64,000 nucleotides of DNA from Leclercia sp. S52 (GCF_039727615.1 NZ_CP152474.1:3844001-3908000); one strand, 5' to 3'. Positions 12,560-23,260 are shown, counted from the stretch's first letter. The notes: generated by a model from the sequence alone, not told the origin. Program-made: numbers and translations.

Positions 12560-12574
12560 TGGAACCGGTTTCCT
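12560..12574. promoter_or_regulatory. Candidate AscG operator
   Basis: TGGAACCGGTTTCCT is a near-palindrome centred on CCGG. This is the hallmark of LacI/GalR-family operators, and it lies 64 bases before ascF. AscG binding is inferred from position and family. Confidence 0.65.
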
Positions 12575-12637
12575 ATATAAGTTTCATCGTTGCAGACGGT
12601 GAAGACGTACCTTACTGATAAAACAGGATACAACCCG

Positions 12638-14089
12638 ATGGCCAAAAATTATGCTGCGCTGGCGAATGCCGTTGTCAGCGCGCTCGGCGGCAAAGACAAC
12701 ATCGTCGCCGTCACCCACTGTATGACCCGACTGCGCTTCGTGGCGAAAGACGAGAGCCTGATCGACAGCGCCACGCTTAAGAGCATCAGCGGCGTGCTGG
12801 GGGTAGTGCGCAACGACAACCAGTGCCAGGTGATCATCGGCAACACCGTTTCTCAGGCCTACCGCGAGGTGGTCAGCCTGCTGCCTGCCGACCTGCAGCC
12901 TGCTGCGCCACAGGGGCCGCAAAAGCTGACCCTGAAACGCATTGGCGCCGGGATCCTCGACGCGTTGATCGGCACCATGTCGCCGCTGATCCCGGCGATC
13001 ATCGGCGGATCGATGGTCAAACTGCTGGCGATGATCCTCGAGATGACCGGCGTGCTGACCAAAGGCGAACCGACGCTGACCATTCTGACGGTGATCGGTG
13101 ACGGGGCGTTCTTCTTCCTGCCGCTGATGGTGGCCGCCTCTGCCGCCGTCAAATTCAAAACCAACATGTCGCTGGCGATTGCCATTGCGGGCGTGCTGGT
13201 TCATCCGAGCTTTATCGAGCTGATGGCCAAAGCGGCGCAGGGCGAGCACGTCGAGTTCGCCTTGATTCCGGTCACCGCGGTGAAATATACCTACACGGTG
13301 ATCCCGGCGCTGGTGATGACCTGGTGCCTGTCGTATATCGAACGTTGGGTGGATCGCATCACGCCAGCGGTGACGAAAAACTTCCTGAAGCCAATGCTGA
13401 TCGTGCTGATTGCCGCCCCGCTCGCCATCGTCCTGATTGGGCCGCTGGGGATCTGGATCGGTAGCGCTATCTCCGCGCTGGTTTACACCATTCACGGCTA
13501 TCTGGGCTGGCTGTCCGTTGCCATCATGGGCGCGCTGTGGCCGCTGCTGGTGATGACCGGGATGCACCGCGTCTTTACCCCAACCATCATTCAGACCATT
13601 GCCGAAACCGGCAAAGAAGGGATGGTGATGCCGTCTGAAATCGGTGCCAACCTGTCGCTCGGCGGTTCGTCGCTGGCGGTAGCCTGGAAAACCAAAAACC
13701 CGGAACTGCGCCAGACGGCATTGGCCGCAGCGGCTTCTGCCATCATGGCGGGGATCTCTGAACCCGCGCTGTACGGCGTGGCGGTTCGTCTGAAACGCCC
13801 GTTGATTGCCAGCCTGATCAGCGGCTTTATCTGCGGTGCTGTCGCCGGTATTGCCGGACTGGCCAGCCACTCAATGGCGGCACCGGGCCTGTTTACCAGC
13901 GTCCAGTTCTTCGACCCGGCTAACCCGATGTCTATCGTCTGGGTATTCGGGGTAATGGCCCTGGCCGTTGTGCTCTCTTTCGTGCTGACCCTGATTCTGG
14001 GCTTTGAAGATATCCCGGTAGAAGAGGAAGCGGAAAAAGCGCGCGCCCTGCAAACCGCACCGGTCCAGGCCAAAGCAGCACAAGCATAA
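12638..14089 (+). CDS. ascF: Beta-glucoside PTS EIIBC component AscF
   Basis: Aryl-beta-glucoside (arbutin, salicin, cellobiose) PTS permease of 483 residues. EIIB is at residues 1-90, with the phosphorylated Cys in VTHCMTRLRF. EIIC follows at about 105-460 with the conserved GISEPALYGV. The start MAKNYAAL agrees with E. coli AscF and has AGGA 10 bases upstream. The frame is open 16 codons further upstream but without a ribosome site. ascB follows after 18 bases. Confidence 0.94.
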   Translation: MAKNYAALANAVVSALGGKDNIVAVTHCMTRLRFVAKDESLIDSATLKSISGVLGVVRNDNQCQVIIGNTVSQAYREVVSLLPADLQPAAPQGPQKLTLKRIGAGILDALIGTMSPLIPAIIGGSMVKLLAMILEMTGVLTKGEPTLTILTVIGDGAFFFLPLMVAASAAVKFKTNMSLAIAIAGVLVHPSFIELMAKAAQGEHVEFALIPVTAVKYTYTVIPALVMTWCLSYIERWVDRITPAVTKNFLKPMLIVLIAAPLAIVLIGPLGIWIGSAISALVYTIHGYLGWLSVAIMGALWPLLVMTGMHRVFTPTIIQTIAETGKEGMVMPSEIGANLSLGGSSLAVAWKTKNPELRQTALAAAASAIMAGISEPALYGVAVRLKRPLIASLISGFICGAVAGIAGLASHSMAAPGLFTSVQFFDPANPMSIVWVFGVMALAVVLSFVLTLILGFEDIPVEEEAEKARALQTAPVQAKAAQA

Positions 14090-15532
<1,443 letters not shown>

Positions 15533-15540
15533 CCCCCCTT

Positions 15541-15571
15541 CGCCGGGCGGCGCTGCGCTTGCCCGGCCTAC
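15541..15571 (+). repeat. REP element after ascB
   Basis: CGCCGGGCGGCGCTGCGCTT followed by GCCCGGCCTAC, a standard single REP unit 8 bases after the ascB stop. Confidence 0.8.
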
Positions 15572-15617
15572 AATCGTCCTCACAAACCCAATAGTTTCAT
15601 GGCGTTATTATCGTTCA

Positions 15618-15646
15618 TTGACACCATGAATATATCATTGTATAAA
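15618..15646 (+). promoter_or_regulatory. Near-consensus sigma-70 promoter of the iron transport operon
   Basis: TTGACA (15618-15623), a 17-bp spacer and TATAAA (15641-15646). This strong promoter is 80 bases before the binding-protein gene. The predicted start point is close to 15653, immediately before the Fur box, so repression by promoter occlusion is expected. Confidence 0.8.
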
Positions 15647-15657
15647 ACTCCGCCGAA

Positions 15658-15676
15658 ATAAATGATATTCATTCTC
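15658..15676. promoter_or_regulatory. Fur box
   Basis: ATAAATGATATTCATTCTC matches 14 of 19 positions of the Fur consensus (GATAATGATAATCATTATC), including the core AATGATA-TTCATT. It lies just downstream of the predicted transcription start of the iron-siderophore operon. Confidence 0.8.
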
Positions 15677-15725
15677 AGCCAGGCGCTCGAGCTGGCATCA
15701 ATAAATTAATGAAGGATAGCGTTTC

Positions 15726-16724
15726 ATGAAAAAGGTCATCAGCGCATTAGGATTGCTGATCGCAACAGCAGGCTCGGCTTTTGCAACCACGTATCCTCTG
15801 ACGATTGAGAATTGCGGATATAAAGAAACCTTCACCAAAGCGCCGGAACGCGTCGTCGCGCTGGGACAAAACACCGTTGAAATTCTGCTGCTGTTAGGCC
15901 TTGAAGATAAAGTTGCTGCCAGCGCCTTCTGGCCAACCAAAGTGCTGCCGCAGCTGGCTGAACAGAATAAAAAAGTCAAAACGCTGACCGTCGAAATCCC
16001 GACCCTGGAATCTATTCTGGCGCAAAACCCGGACTTCGTTCCGGCGCAGCTGCCGCTGCTGCTGGGGCCAGAGAGCAAAGTCGCCAAACGCGAAGATCTG
16101 GCCACCGTGGGCGTCAACAGCTATATGTCGCCGGGGATGTGCGCCACCAAAAAAGACATTGGTGATATGTACGGCAGTCGCCAGAAGCTGTGGGACATGA
16201 CCTTCCTGTATAAAGAGATCGAAGATTTCGCCAAAATCTTTAACGTCGAAGATCGCGGTCAGGCGCTGATTGCCGACTTCAAAAAGCGCGAAGCCGATCT
16301 GCGCAGCGAATTCAGCAAAAACAAAAAAGACCTCTCCTTCGTCTTCTGGTTCTCCAGCTCCTCCCCCTCTTCTGACGCCTACGTCGGCGGCAAAAACAGC
16401 GCCTCCGGTTTTATCGCTAACGTGCTGGGCGGCCACAACGCCATTACCTCCGAAACCGAATGGCCGACCGTCGGCTGGGAAAGCATTATTGCCGCTAACC
16501 CGGACGTGATCGTGGTCTCCAGCCTCGACCGTAATCGCTGGGCGCTGGACGATGCCCAGGAAAAAATCAAATTCCTGAAGAGCGATCCGGCCGTCAGCCA
16601 GCTCGATGCCGTTAAAAAAGGTCATATTGTGATCATGGACGGCCAGGCGATGAACCCGACCATCCGCACCATCTTCGGCGCGGAGCAGGTTGGTGAGCAG
16701 CTCAGAAAGATGGGACTCAATTAA
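15726..16724 (+). CDS. Periplasmic iron-siderophore-binding protein
   Basis: Solute-binding protein of 332 residues of the FecB/FhuD/BtuF-like class. Residues 1-20 are a Sec signal peptide ending SAFA. The fold signature follows: APERVVALGQNTVEILLLLG, TLESILAQNPDFV and WESIIAANPDVIVV. Together with the next two genes it forms a complete ferric-siderophore-type ABC importer under a Fur box. No TonB receptor gene is nearby, so the substrate cannot be named. The stop overlaps the permease ATG (TAATG). Confidence 0.88.
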   Translation: MKKVISALGLLIATAGSAFATTYPLTIENCGYKETFTKAPERVVALGQNTVEILLLLGLEDKVAASAFWPTKVLPQLAEQNKKVKTLTVEIPTLESILAQNPDFVPAQLPLLLGPESKVAKREDLATVGVNSYMSPGMCATKKDIGDMYGSRQKLWDMTFLYKEIEDFAKIFNVEDRGQALIADFKKREADLRSEFSKNKKDLSFVFWFSSSSPSSDAYVGGKNSASGFIANVLGGHNAITSETEWPTVGWESIIAANPDVIVVSSLDRNRWALDDAQEKIKFLKSDPAVSQLDAVKKGHIVIMDGQAMNPTIRTIFGAEQVGEQLRKMGLN

Positions 16725-17762
16725 TGACCGCTGTGGTTCAACAGACCCGACATAACTGGCTGCTGCCGGCGTCGGGTTTTCTGGCGATAGTGGCGTTGCT
16801 GCTGGTGATCGCCATCGGCGTCAGCGTGGGGGAGTTGTCGATCCCCCCTGCAGAGCGTGTTCTATGCCATTACCAATAAAATCGGCTTAACCGAGGTTCC
16901 GCTCAACCGCATCTACGAGAGCGTGATCTGGGACTTCCGCCTGAGCCGGGCGCTGGTTGCCGCCTGCTGCGGTGCGGGCCTGGCGATTTGCGGCGCGGTG
17001 CTGCAAAGCCTGCTGAAAAACGCCCTCGCCGAACCCTACGTGCTGGGCGTCTCTGCCGGGGCGTCCACCGGCGCGGTCGCCGTCGTGGTGCTGGGCATTG
17101 GCAGCGGCACCGTCACCCTCTCCGCCGGGGCTTTTGCCGGAGCCTTTGCCGCCTTTGCCTTTGTGGCCCTGCTCACCAACGGCGCGCGCGGCGGCAGCGA
17201 ACGCACCATCCTCGCAGGGGTTGCCGCCTCGCAGCTGTTTAACGCCATCACCGCCTGGACCGTCAGCACCTCGGCCAGCGCCCAGCAGGCGCGCGACGTG
17301 ATGTTCTGGCTGCTGGGCAGCTTTAGCGGCGTGAGATGGCCGGAGTTCCAGCTGGTACTGGTGGTGATGCTGGTGGGTCTGGCGATCTGCCTGTATTACG
17401 CCCGCGCGCTGGATGCCTTCACCTTTGGCGACGATGCCGCCGCCTCGCTGGGGATCGCTGTGCCCTGGGTGCGCCTGATCCTGTTTATCGTCACCGCGTT
17501 AATGACCGCGACCATCGTCAGCATGGCGGGCTCCATTGGCTTTGTCGGCCTGGTGGTACCACACATGATGCGCTTCTTCTTTGGTCCGCTGCACCGCACG
17601 CTGCTCATCGCCAGCGCGCTGGCCGGGGCGATCCTGATGGTGCTGGCAGATATCGCCTCCCGCCTGCTGATCGCCCCGCAAAGCCTGCCGGTTGGCGTGG
17701 TGACCGCGCTGGTGGGCGTCCCGTTCTTTGCCATGATTATCTATCGTTCAAGGAATAAGTGA
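16724..17762 (+). pseudogene. FecCD-type iron-siderophore permease, frameshifted
   Basis: Inner-membrane permease of the FecCD/BtuC family. Translation from the ATG at 16724 (MTAVVQQTRHNWLLPASG, then a first membrane helix) reaches a stop about 50 codons on. The conserved body (LSRALVAACCGAGLAICGAVLQ, GFVGLVVPHMMRF) is in the +1 frame to 17762. Removing one C from the C6 run at 16843-16848 gives VGELSIPLQSVFYAITNKI and a normal protein of about 345 residues. Read literally, only an internal GTG at 16857 would give a 301-residue form lacking the first helix. Confidence 0.88.
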
Positions 17763-18523
17763 TGAGCATCACTGCTGAAAATATCACCTGGAAGGTGGGT
17801 AAAAAGATCATCGTCGACGATGTCTCTCTGGCGGTATCCCAGGGGCAGACCGTCGGCCTGCTGGGGCCAAACGGCTCCGGCAAATCGTCGCTGCTGCGGA
17901 TCCTTGCCGGGTTGCGTCGCCCACATAGCGGCACCGTCGCGCTGGATGGTAAAAGCATCAATGGGATCGCCAAAAAGCAGCTCGCCCGCCGGGTGGCCTT
18001 TGTGGAACAGCATGGTATGACCGATGCCAATATGCGCGTGCGGGACGTGGTGAAGCTGGGGCGTATTCCGCACCACTCCCCGTTCTCCGGCTGGACGGCG
18101 CAGGATGACGAGACCGTCAATTCAGCGCTGAAGACGGTGGATATGCTGCATAACAGCGATCAGGGCTGGCTGAGCCTTTCCGGCGGTGAACGCCAGCGCG
18201 TACACATTGCCCGGGCGCTGGCCCAGATGCCGACCGAAATCCTGCTGGACGAGCCCACCAACCACCTGGATATCCACCACCAGATGCAGCTGATGCAGTT
18301 GATCAGCCAGCTGCCGGTCACCAGCATCGTCGCCATTCACGATCTTAACCACGCCGCGATGTTCTGCGATGCGCTGATTGTGATGCAGAAAGGGCGTATT
18401 GTCGCCTCGGGCACGCCGCAGGAGATCCTTACCGAAGAGCTGCTGTGGGAGGTGTTCCGGGTGAAAACCCGCATTGAGCTGTCGCCTTACCACGGCAAAA
18501 AACATATCCACTACCTCGTCTGA
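17762..18523 (+). CDS. Iron-siderophore ABC transporter ATP-binding protein
   Basis: FepC/FecE-type ATPase of 253 residues. Walker A is GPNGSGKSS (about residues 36-44), the signature LSGGERQRV, Walker B ILLDEPTNHLD, and the switch His is in VAIHDLNHA. The ATG overlaps the permease stop (TGATG), and AAGGAATAAG lies just upstream. It energises the importer encoded by the two preceding genes. Confidence 0.92.
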   Translation: MSITAENITWKVGKKIIVDDVSLAVSQGQTVGLLGPNGSGKSSLLRILAGLRRPHSGTVALDGKSINGIAKKQLARRVAFVEQHGMTDANMRVRDVVKLGRIPHHSPFSGWTAQDDETVNSALKTVDMLHNSDQGWLSLSGGERQRVHIARALAQMPTEILLDEPTNHLDIHHQMQLMQLISQLPVTSIVAIHDLNHAAMFCDALIVMQKGRIVASGTPQEILTEELLWEVFRVKTRIELSPYHGKKHIHYLV

Positions 18524-18531
18524 GGCGAGGT
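18513..18531 (+). promoter_or_regulatory. Hairpin covering the ATPase stop codon and the ribosome site of the MFS gene
   Basis: ACCTCG (18513-18518) pairs with CGAGGT (18526-18531). The loop contains the ATPase stop TGA, and the 3' arm contains the AGG that serves as ribosome site for the GTG start at 18537. Ribosomes finishing the ATPase would open it, so translational coupling is inferred. Confidence 0.45.
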
Positions 18532-18536
18532 AAGTC

Positions 18537-19769
18537 GTGCTCCCGATCCGTCCCGCAACGCAACTCTGGCCGCCCGTATTACTGGGCAGCCAGTTTGTTT
18601 TCAACATCGGTTTTTATGCCGTTGTCCCCTTCCTGGCGATCTTTTTACGCGACGATATGCTGCTCTCCGGCGGGCTTATCGGGCTGGTGCTTGGGCTGCG
18701 AACCTTCTCCCAGCAGGGAATGTTTATCGTCGGCGGTGCCCTTTCCGATCGCTACGGTGCGCGCATTATCATTCTTTGCGGCTGCGTGGTGCGGGTGGTG
18801 GGCTACCTGCTGCTGGCCTTTGGCTACAGCCTGCCCGTTATCATCGCCGGAGCGTGCCTCACCGGGATCGGCGGCGCGCTCTTCTCCCCCTCCATCGAAG
18901 CCTTGCTGGCAAAAGCCGGAACCCGCAGCGAGGCGCAGGGCAAACGCAGCCGCGCCGAGTGGTTCGCGCTGTTTGCGGTATGCGGCGAGCTGGGAGCGGT
19001 GCTTGGCCCGGTGGCTGGAGCCCTGCTCACCGGCCTGGGCTTTCGTCAGGTGGCGCTGGCCGGGGCCGCGGTCTTCGTGATGGCCCTGATTGTGCTTTTC
19101 TTCTACCTGCCGGCCGGGTCGGCAAAAAACCAGCCGCTGCAGATCACCCCGTGGTGGACTACTTTTCGCCAGCCGCGGTTTGTGGCGTTTATCATCGCCT
19201 GGAGCAGCTGGCTGTTAAGCTATAACCAGCTCTATCTGGCGTTGCCGGTTGAGATCCAGCGTGCCGGGGGGAGCGAAAAAGATCTCGGCCCGCTGTTTAT
19301 GCTGGCCTCGGGGCTGGTGATCCTTTTTCAGCTACCGCTGGCGCGCTTTGCCCGTCGGATGGGCGCGGTGCGGATCCTGCCGGTGGGCTTTCTGCTGATT
19401 GCTGCGTCCTTCCTGAGCGTGGCGCTCTTTGCGCCCTCAGAGCCGGCAACCGGCTGGCTGCGTCTGCTGCCTGCGGCCTGCTTTGTTACGCTACTGACCA
19501 CCGGACAGATGCTGCTGGTGCCGGCGGGCAAAGACGTGGTGCCGTGGTTTGCGAGTGAATCGACCTTAGGCGCACACTACGGCGCGCTAGCCACCGCGGG
19601 TGGATGCGCGGTGCTGGCGGGAAATTTGTTGCTGGGCGATCTGCTCGACCAGGCGCTGACGCCCTCCGTCGGGGCAAGCACTCCGTGGCTGGTGCTGGCG
19701 GTGTTCCCGCTGTGCAGCGCCCTCGCCATGGTGGTTATCTGCCGCCCGATGCGCAGGCCGCGTGCCTGA
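18537..19769 (+). CDS. MFS transporter (MdtH-like), possible siderophore exporter
   Basis: Major facilitator of 410 residues with about 12 hydrophobic segments and motif A GGALSDRYGARI between helices 2 and 3. It is similar in layout to the MdtH/DHA1 drug exporters. The start is a GTG with AGG six bases upstream; no in-frame ATG exists before residue 40. It lies 13 bases after the ATPase and is thus part of the Fur-controlled operon. Siderophore export or import of an alternative chelate is inferred from context only. Confidence 0.82.
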   Translation: MLPIRPATQLWPPVLLGSQFVFNIGFYAVVPFLAIFLRDDMLLSGGLIGLVLGLRTFSQQGMFIVGGALSDRYGARIIILCGCVVRVVGYLLLAFGYSLPVIIAGACLTGIGGALFSPSIEALLAKAGTRSEAQGKRSRAEWFALFAVCGELGAVLGPVAGALLTGLGFRQVALAGAAVFVMALIVLFFYLPAGSAKNQPLQITPWWTTFRQPRFVAFIIAWSSWLLSYNQLYLALPVEIQRAGGSEKDLGPLFMLASGLVILFQLPLARFARRMGAVRILPVGFLLIAASFLSVALFAPSEPATGWLRLLPAACFVTLLTTGQMLLVPAGKDVVPWFASESTLGAHYGALATAGGCAVLAGNLLLGDLLDQALTPSVGASTPWLVLAVFPLCSALAMVVICRPMRRPRA

Positions 19770-19772
19770 GGG

Positions 19773-20117
19773 TCATTTTTTCGGGCGGTACTTTTCCGGC
19801 AGCGCCGGGACCGGGCGGCGATCGTCGATCAGATGGCGAATGGTTAAAATCGGGTGACGCCAGAGCATCCGCGGCCCCGCCCAGCGCATCACCTGTTTCA
19901 TCTCTTCCCGTTTCGCCGGCTGATAGCAATGAACCGGACACTGCTTGCAGGCCGGTTTCTCCTCGCCAAACACGCATTTATCCAGCCGCTTGTCAGCGTA
20001 TTCGTTCAGCGCCGGATAGTGCCCTGCGGCTTTTGATGCCTCCGGACACTGCTTTTCATACAGCGCGATCATCTTGCGGATGGTCTCTTTTTCGCGCGCG
20101 ATGCGTTTTCCTGACAT
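19773..20117 (-). CDS. ygbA: YgbA family protein (nitrous oxide-stimulated promoter family)
   Basis: Small cytoplasmic protein of 114 residues, matching E. coli YgbA next to mutS. Four cysteines are clustered (CVFGEEKPACKQCPVHCY), suggesting a metal or Fe-S site. The ATG at 20117 gives MSGKRIAREKETI; an upstream in-frame ATG at 20144 lies inside the NsrR-like site and is rejected. E. coli ygbA is under NsrR control, and a matching site is present here. It is convergent with the MFS gene (3-base gap). Its function is unknown. Confidence 0.88.
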   Translation of the reverse strand: MSGKRIAREKETIRKMIALYEKQCPEASKAAGHYPALNEYADKRLDKCVFGEEKPACKQCPVHCYQPAKREEMKQVMRWAGPRMLWRHPILTIRHLIDDRRPVPALPEKYRPKK

Positions 20118-20135
20118 GGTCTGATACCCATTGAT

Positions 20136-20158
20136 AAGTTGCATTTATAATAACTTTT
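20136..20158. promoter_or_regulatory. Candidate NsrR site upstream of ygbA
   Basis: AAGTTGCATTT-A-TAATAACTTTT. The left half matches 10 of 11 positions of the NsrR half-site AAGATGCATTT, and the right half is a weaker inverted copy. It begins 19 bases upstream of the ygbA start. NsrR is the NO-sensing Fe-S repressor that controls ygbA in E. coli. Confidence 0.6.
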
Positions 20159-20245
20159 TCGGTGGGGATGTTCAGCCCGATTTCATCTTTTACATTGCAT
20201 TTCCTGAAGGCGCTTCGCAGTTATACGTTTGTCTTCGCCACATTT

Positions 20246-20265
20246 TACTGGCATTTTATACAGGT
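20246..20265. promoter_or_regulatory. LexA box upstream of the symE-like gene
   Basis: TACTGGCATTTTATACAGGT keeps the essential CTG-N10-CAG and the TA/AT-rich centre of the SOS consensus (TACTGT-N8-ACAGTA). Only one base of CTGT/ACAG is changed. It lies 41 bases before the ATG at 20307. E. coli symE is also LexA-controlled. Confidence 0.7.
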
Positions 20266-20306
20266 GTTTATTTCACCGGATCCTTCCCTGAGAAAAAGGA
20301 GTTTCT

Positions 20307-20537
20307 ATGTCGGATATGTGCATGCCCAGACCCAGCCGCCATCTCACCGTGGGCTATTTCAGAAAGCGTCACGAGGATCGTAAGACCAAGATCCCGACGC
20401 GCTACAGCGTGCACGCTGCGCTGAGCTTAAAAGGCGACTGGCTGGAAGAGGCCGGTTTTAAAACCCATTCCCGGGTGCGGGTGCTGGTTGAACAGGGGAA
20501 ATTAGTGATTGAGCTGATTGCTGACGAGGCGGGCTAA
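20307..20537 (+). CDS. symE: SymE-family SOS-associated toxin
   Basis: Protein of 76 residues with the SymE signature: RHLTVGYFRKR, then IPTRYSVHAALSLKGDWLEE and AGFKTHSRVRVLVEQGKLVI. This is an AbrB/MazE-like swapped-hairpin fold seen in SymE. It is shorter than E. coli SymE (113 residues) and lacks the C-terminal extension. AAGGAG lies 5 bases before the ATG. A LexA box upstream supports SOS control. E. coli symE is silenced by the antisense RNA SymR; no antisense promoter could be read with confidence here. It sits between ygbA and mutS. Confidence 0.75.
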   Translation: MSDMCMPRPSRHLTVGYFRKRHEDRKTKIPTRYSVHAALSLKGDWLEEAGFKTHSRVRVLVEQGKLVIELIADEAG

Positions 20538-20650
20538 CGCCGCGACATTTTGCTGCGCCGGGCCATTTTTTCATGCGACAATAGCGGCAATACACGACGC
20601 TAACGTCGCCTGAACAGCACTATTTTCAAAGAAATGGACATCATCACTCC

Positions 20651-23212
20651 ATGACCACTACTGACAATTTCGACGCGCACACCCCCATGATGCAGCAGTA
20701 CCTGAAGCTGAAAGCTCAGCATCCGGAGATCCTGCTGTTTTACCGGATGGGCGACTTTTACGAGCTGTTTTATGACGATGCAAAACGCGCGTCACAGCTG
20801 CTCGACATCTCGCTGACCAAACGCGGGGCCTCAGCCGGGGAACCGATCCCGATGGCCGGGATCCCGCATCACGCGGTAGAGAACTACCTGGCGAAGCTGG
20901 TCAATCAGGGAGAGTCGGTCGCCATCTGCGAACAGATTGGCGATCCAGCCACCTCGAAAGGCCCGGTCGAGCGCAAAGTGGTACGCATCGTCACCCCCGG
21001 CACCATCAGCGATGAAGCGCTATTACAGGAGCGCCAGGATAACCTGCTCGCCGCCATCTGGCAGGACAGCAAAGGTTTCGGCTATGCCACCCTGGATATC
21101 AGCTCGGGGCGTTTTCGTCTGAGCGAACCGGCCGACCGGGAAACCATGGCCGCCGAGCTGCAGCGCACCAACCCGGCAGAACTGCTGTATGCCGAAGATT
21201 TTGCCGAAATGGGTCTGCTCGAAGGCCGTCGTGGCCTGCGTCGTCGTCCGCTGTGGGAATTTGAGATCGACACCGCGCGCCAGCAGCTCAATCTGCAGTT
21301 TGGCACCCGGGATCTGACCGGCTTCGGCGTTGAAAATGCCCCCCGTGGCCTGTGCGCCGCGGGCTGTTTGCTGCAGTACGTGAAAGACACCCAGCGCACC
21401 GCCCTGCCGCATATCCGCTCTATTACCATTGAGCGCCAGCAGGACAGCATCATCATGGATGCCGCCACCCGTCGCAATCTGGAGATTACCCAGAACCTGG
21501 CCGGGGGCGTGGAGAACACCCTCGCCTCGGTGCTCGACAGCACCGTCACCCCGATGGGCAGCCGCATGTTGAAACGCTGGCTGCATATGCCGGTTCGCGA
21601 CATCACCACCCTCACCGGCCGCCAGCAGACCATCGGTGCCCTGCAGGACAGATACAGCGAACTGCAGCCGGTGTTGCGCCAGGTGGGCGATCTGGAGCGT
21701 ATTCTGGCGCGTCTGGCCCTGCGCACCGCTCGCCCGCGCGATTTAGCCCGGATGCGTCATGCGTTCCAGCAGCTGCCTGAACTGCGCAGCCAGCTGGCTG
21801 AGATCGACAGCGCGCCGGTGCAGAAGCTGCGCGAGGCGATGGGCGAATTCAGCGAACTGCGCGAGCTGCTGGAAAAGGCCATCATTGAAGCCCCGCCGGT
21901 GCTGGTGCGTGACGGCGGCGTTATCGCCCCCGGCTACAACGAAGAGCTGGACGAGTGGCGCGCGCTGGCCGATGGTGCAACGGACTACCTCGATAAGCTG
22001 GAGATCCGCGAACGCGAGCGGCTCGGGCTGGACACCCTGAAGGTCGGTTACAACGCCGTACACGGCTACTTTATCCAGATTAGCCGCGGGCAGAGCCATC
22101 TTGCCCCAATCCACTACGTGCGCCGCCAGACGCTGAAAAACGCCGAGCGCTACATTATTCCTGAGCTGAAAGAGTATGAAGACAAGGTCCTCACCTCTAA
22201 AGGCAAAGCCCTGGCGCTGGAAAAACAGCTGTATGACGCCCTGTTCGATATGCTGATGCCGCATCTGGCGGATCTGCAGCAGAGCGCCACCGCGCTGGCC
22301 GAGCTGGATGTGCTGGTCAACCTGGCAGAACGCGCCGAGACGCTGAACTACTGCTGCCCGACCTTTAGCGATAAGCCTGGCGTACGCATTACCGAAGGCC
22401 GTCATCCGGTGGTGGAGCAGGTACTGAACGAGCCGTTCATCGCTAACCCGCTGAACCTGTCGCCGCAGCGTCGCATGCTGATCATTACCGGCCCGAACAT
22501 GGGCGGTAAAAGTACCTATATGCGTCAGACTGCCCTGATAGCCCTGCTGGCCTATATCGGCAGCTACGTTCCGGCGCAAAAGGTGGAGATCGGCCCCATC
22601 GACCGTATCTTTACCCGCGTGGGCGCGGCGGACGATCTGGCGAGCGGTCGTTCGACCTTTATGGTGGAGATGACCGAAACCGCCAACATTCTGCATAACG
22701 CCACCGAGTACAGTCTGGTGCTGATGGATGAGATTGGCCGCGGAACCTCCACCTATGACGGGCTCTCGCTGGCGTGGGCCTGTGCCGAAAGCCTGGCCAA
22801 TAAAATTAAAGCCCTGACCCTGTTTGCCACCCACTATTTCGAGCTGACCCAGTTGCCGGAGAAGATGGAGGGCGTGGCGAACGTGCATCTGGATGCGCTG
22901 GAGCACGGGGATACCATCGCCTTTATGCACAGCGTGCAGGATGGCGCGGCGAGCAAAAGCTACGGCCTGGCCGTGGCGGCGCTGGCGGGGGTACCGAAAG
23001 AGGTGATCAAGCGCGCGCGCCAGAAGCTGCGCGAGCTGGAAAGCCTGGCGCCTAACGCGGCAGCAACCCAGGTGGACGGGACGCAGATGTCGTTGCTGGT
23101 GCCCGCCGAAGAGACCTCCCCGGCGCTGGAAGCACTGGAGAACCTCGACCCGGATTCCCTGTCGCCACGTCAGGCGCTGGAGTGGATTTATCGGTTGAAG
23201 AATCTGGTGTAG
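20651..23212 (+). CDS. mutS: DNA mismatch repair protein MutS
   Basis: Mismatch-recognition ATPase of 853 residues, exactly the E. coli length, with no break in frame. The mismatch-contacting Phe-x-Glu is in [11 protein letters not shown] (residues 35-45). Walker [10 protein letters not shown] is near residue 614, Walker [13 protein letters not shown] near 690, and the C terminus ends in the dimer/tetramer region. A C6 run at 21339-21344 is in frame here. By length and motifs the gene is intact, which matters for interpreting the nearby homopolymer frameshifts. Confidence 0.98.
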   Translation: MTTTDNFDAHTPMMQQYLKLKAQHPEILLFYRMGDFYELFYDDAKRASQLLDISLTKRGASAGEPIPMAGIPHHAVENYLAKLVNQGESVAICEQIGDPATSKGPVERKVVRIVTPGTISDEALLQERQDNLLAAIWQDSKGFGYATLDISSGRFRLSEPADRETMAAELQRTNPAELLYAEDFAEMGLLEGRRGLRRRPLWEFEIDTARQQLNLQFGTRDLTGFGVENAPRGLCAAGCLLQYVKDTQRTALPHIRSITIERQQDSIIMDAATRRNLEITQNLAGGVENTLASVLDSTVTPMGSRMLKRWLHMPVRDITTLTGRQQTIGALQDRYSELQPVLRQVGDLERILARLALRTARPRDLARMRHAFQQLPELRSQLAEIDSAPVQKLREAMGEFSELRELLEKAIIEAPPVLVRDGGVIAPGYNEELDEWRALADGATDYLDKLEIRERERLGLDTLKVGYNAVHGYFIQISRGQSHLAPIHYVRRQTLKNAERYIIPELKEYEDKVLTSKGKALALEKQLYDALFDMLMPHLADLQQSATALAELDVLVNLAERAETLNYCCPTFSDKPGVRITEGRHPVVEQVLNEPFIANPLNLSPQRRMLIITGPNMGGKSTYMRQTALIALLAYIGSYVPAQKVEIGPIDRIFTRVGAADDLASGRSTFMVEMTETANILHNATEYSLVLMDEIGRGTSTYDGLSLAWACAESLANKIKALTLFATHYFELTQLPEKMEGVANVHLDALEHGDTIAFMHSVQDGAASKSYGLAVAALAGVPKEVIKRARQKLRELESLAPNAAATQVDGTQMSLLVPAEETSPALEALENLDPDSLSPRQALEWIYRLKNLV

Positions 23213-23229
23213 TTCGGTGCGGCCTGTAT

Positions 23230-23260
23230 TGCCCGGCGGCGCTATGCTTGCCGGGCCTAC
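23230..23260 (+). repeat. REP element after mutS
   Basis: TGCCCGGCGGCGCTATGCTT followed by GCCGGGCCTAC, 17 bases after the mutS stop. Confidence 0.8.

Noticed and set aside
12578..12637. An upstream start for ascF at 12590
   Set aside because: The 16 extra codons have no ribosome site, lie just past the operator, and are missing from E. coli AscF; the ATG at 12638 fits the family.
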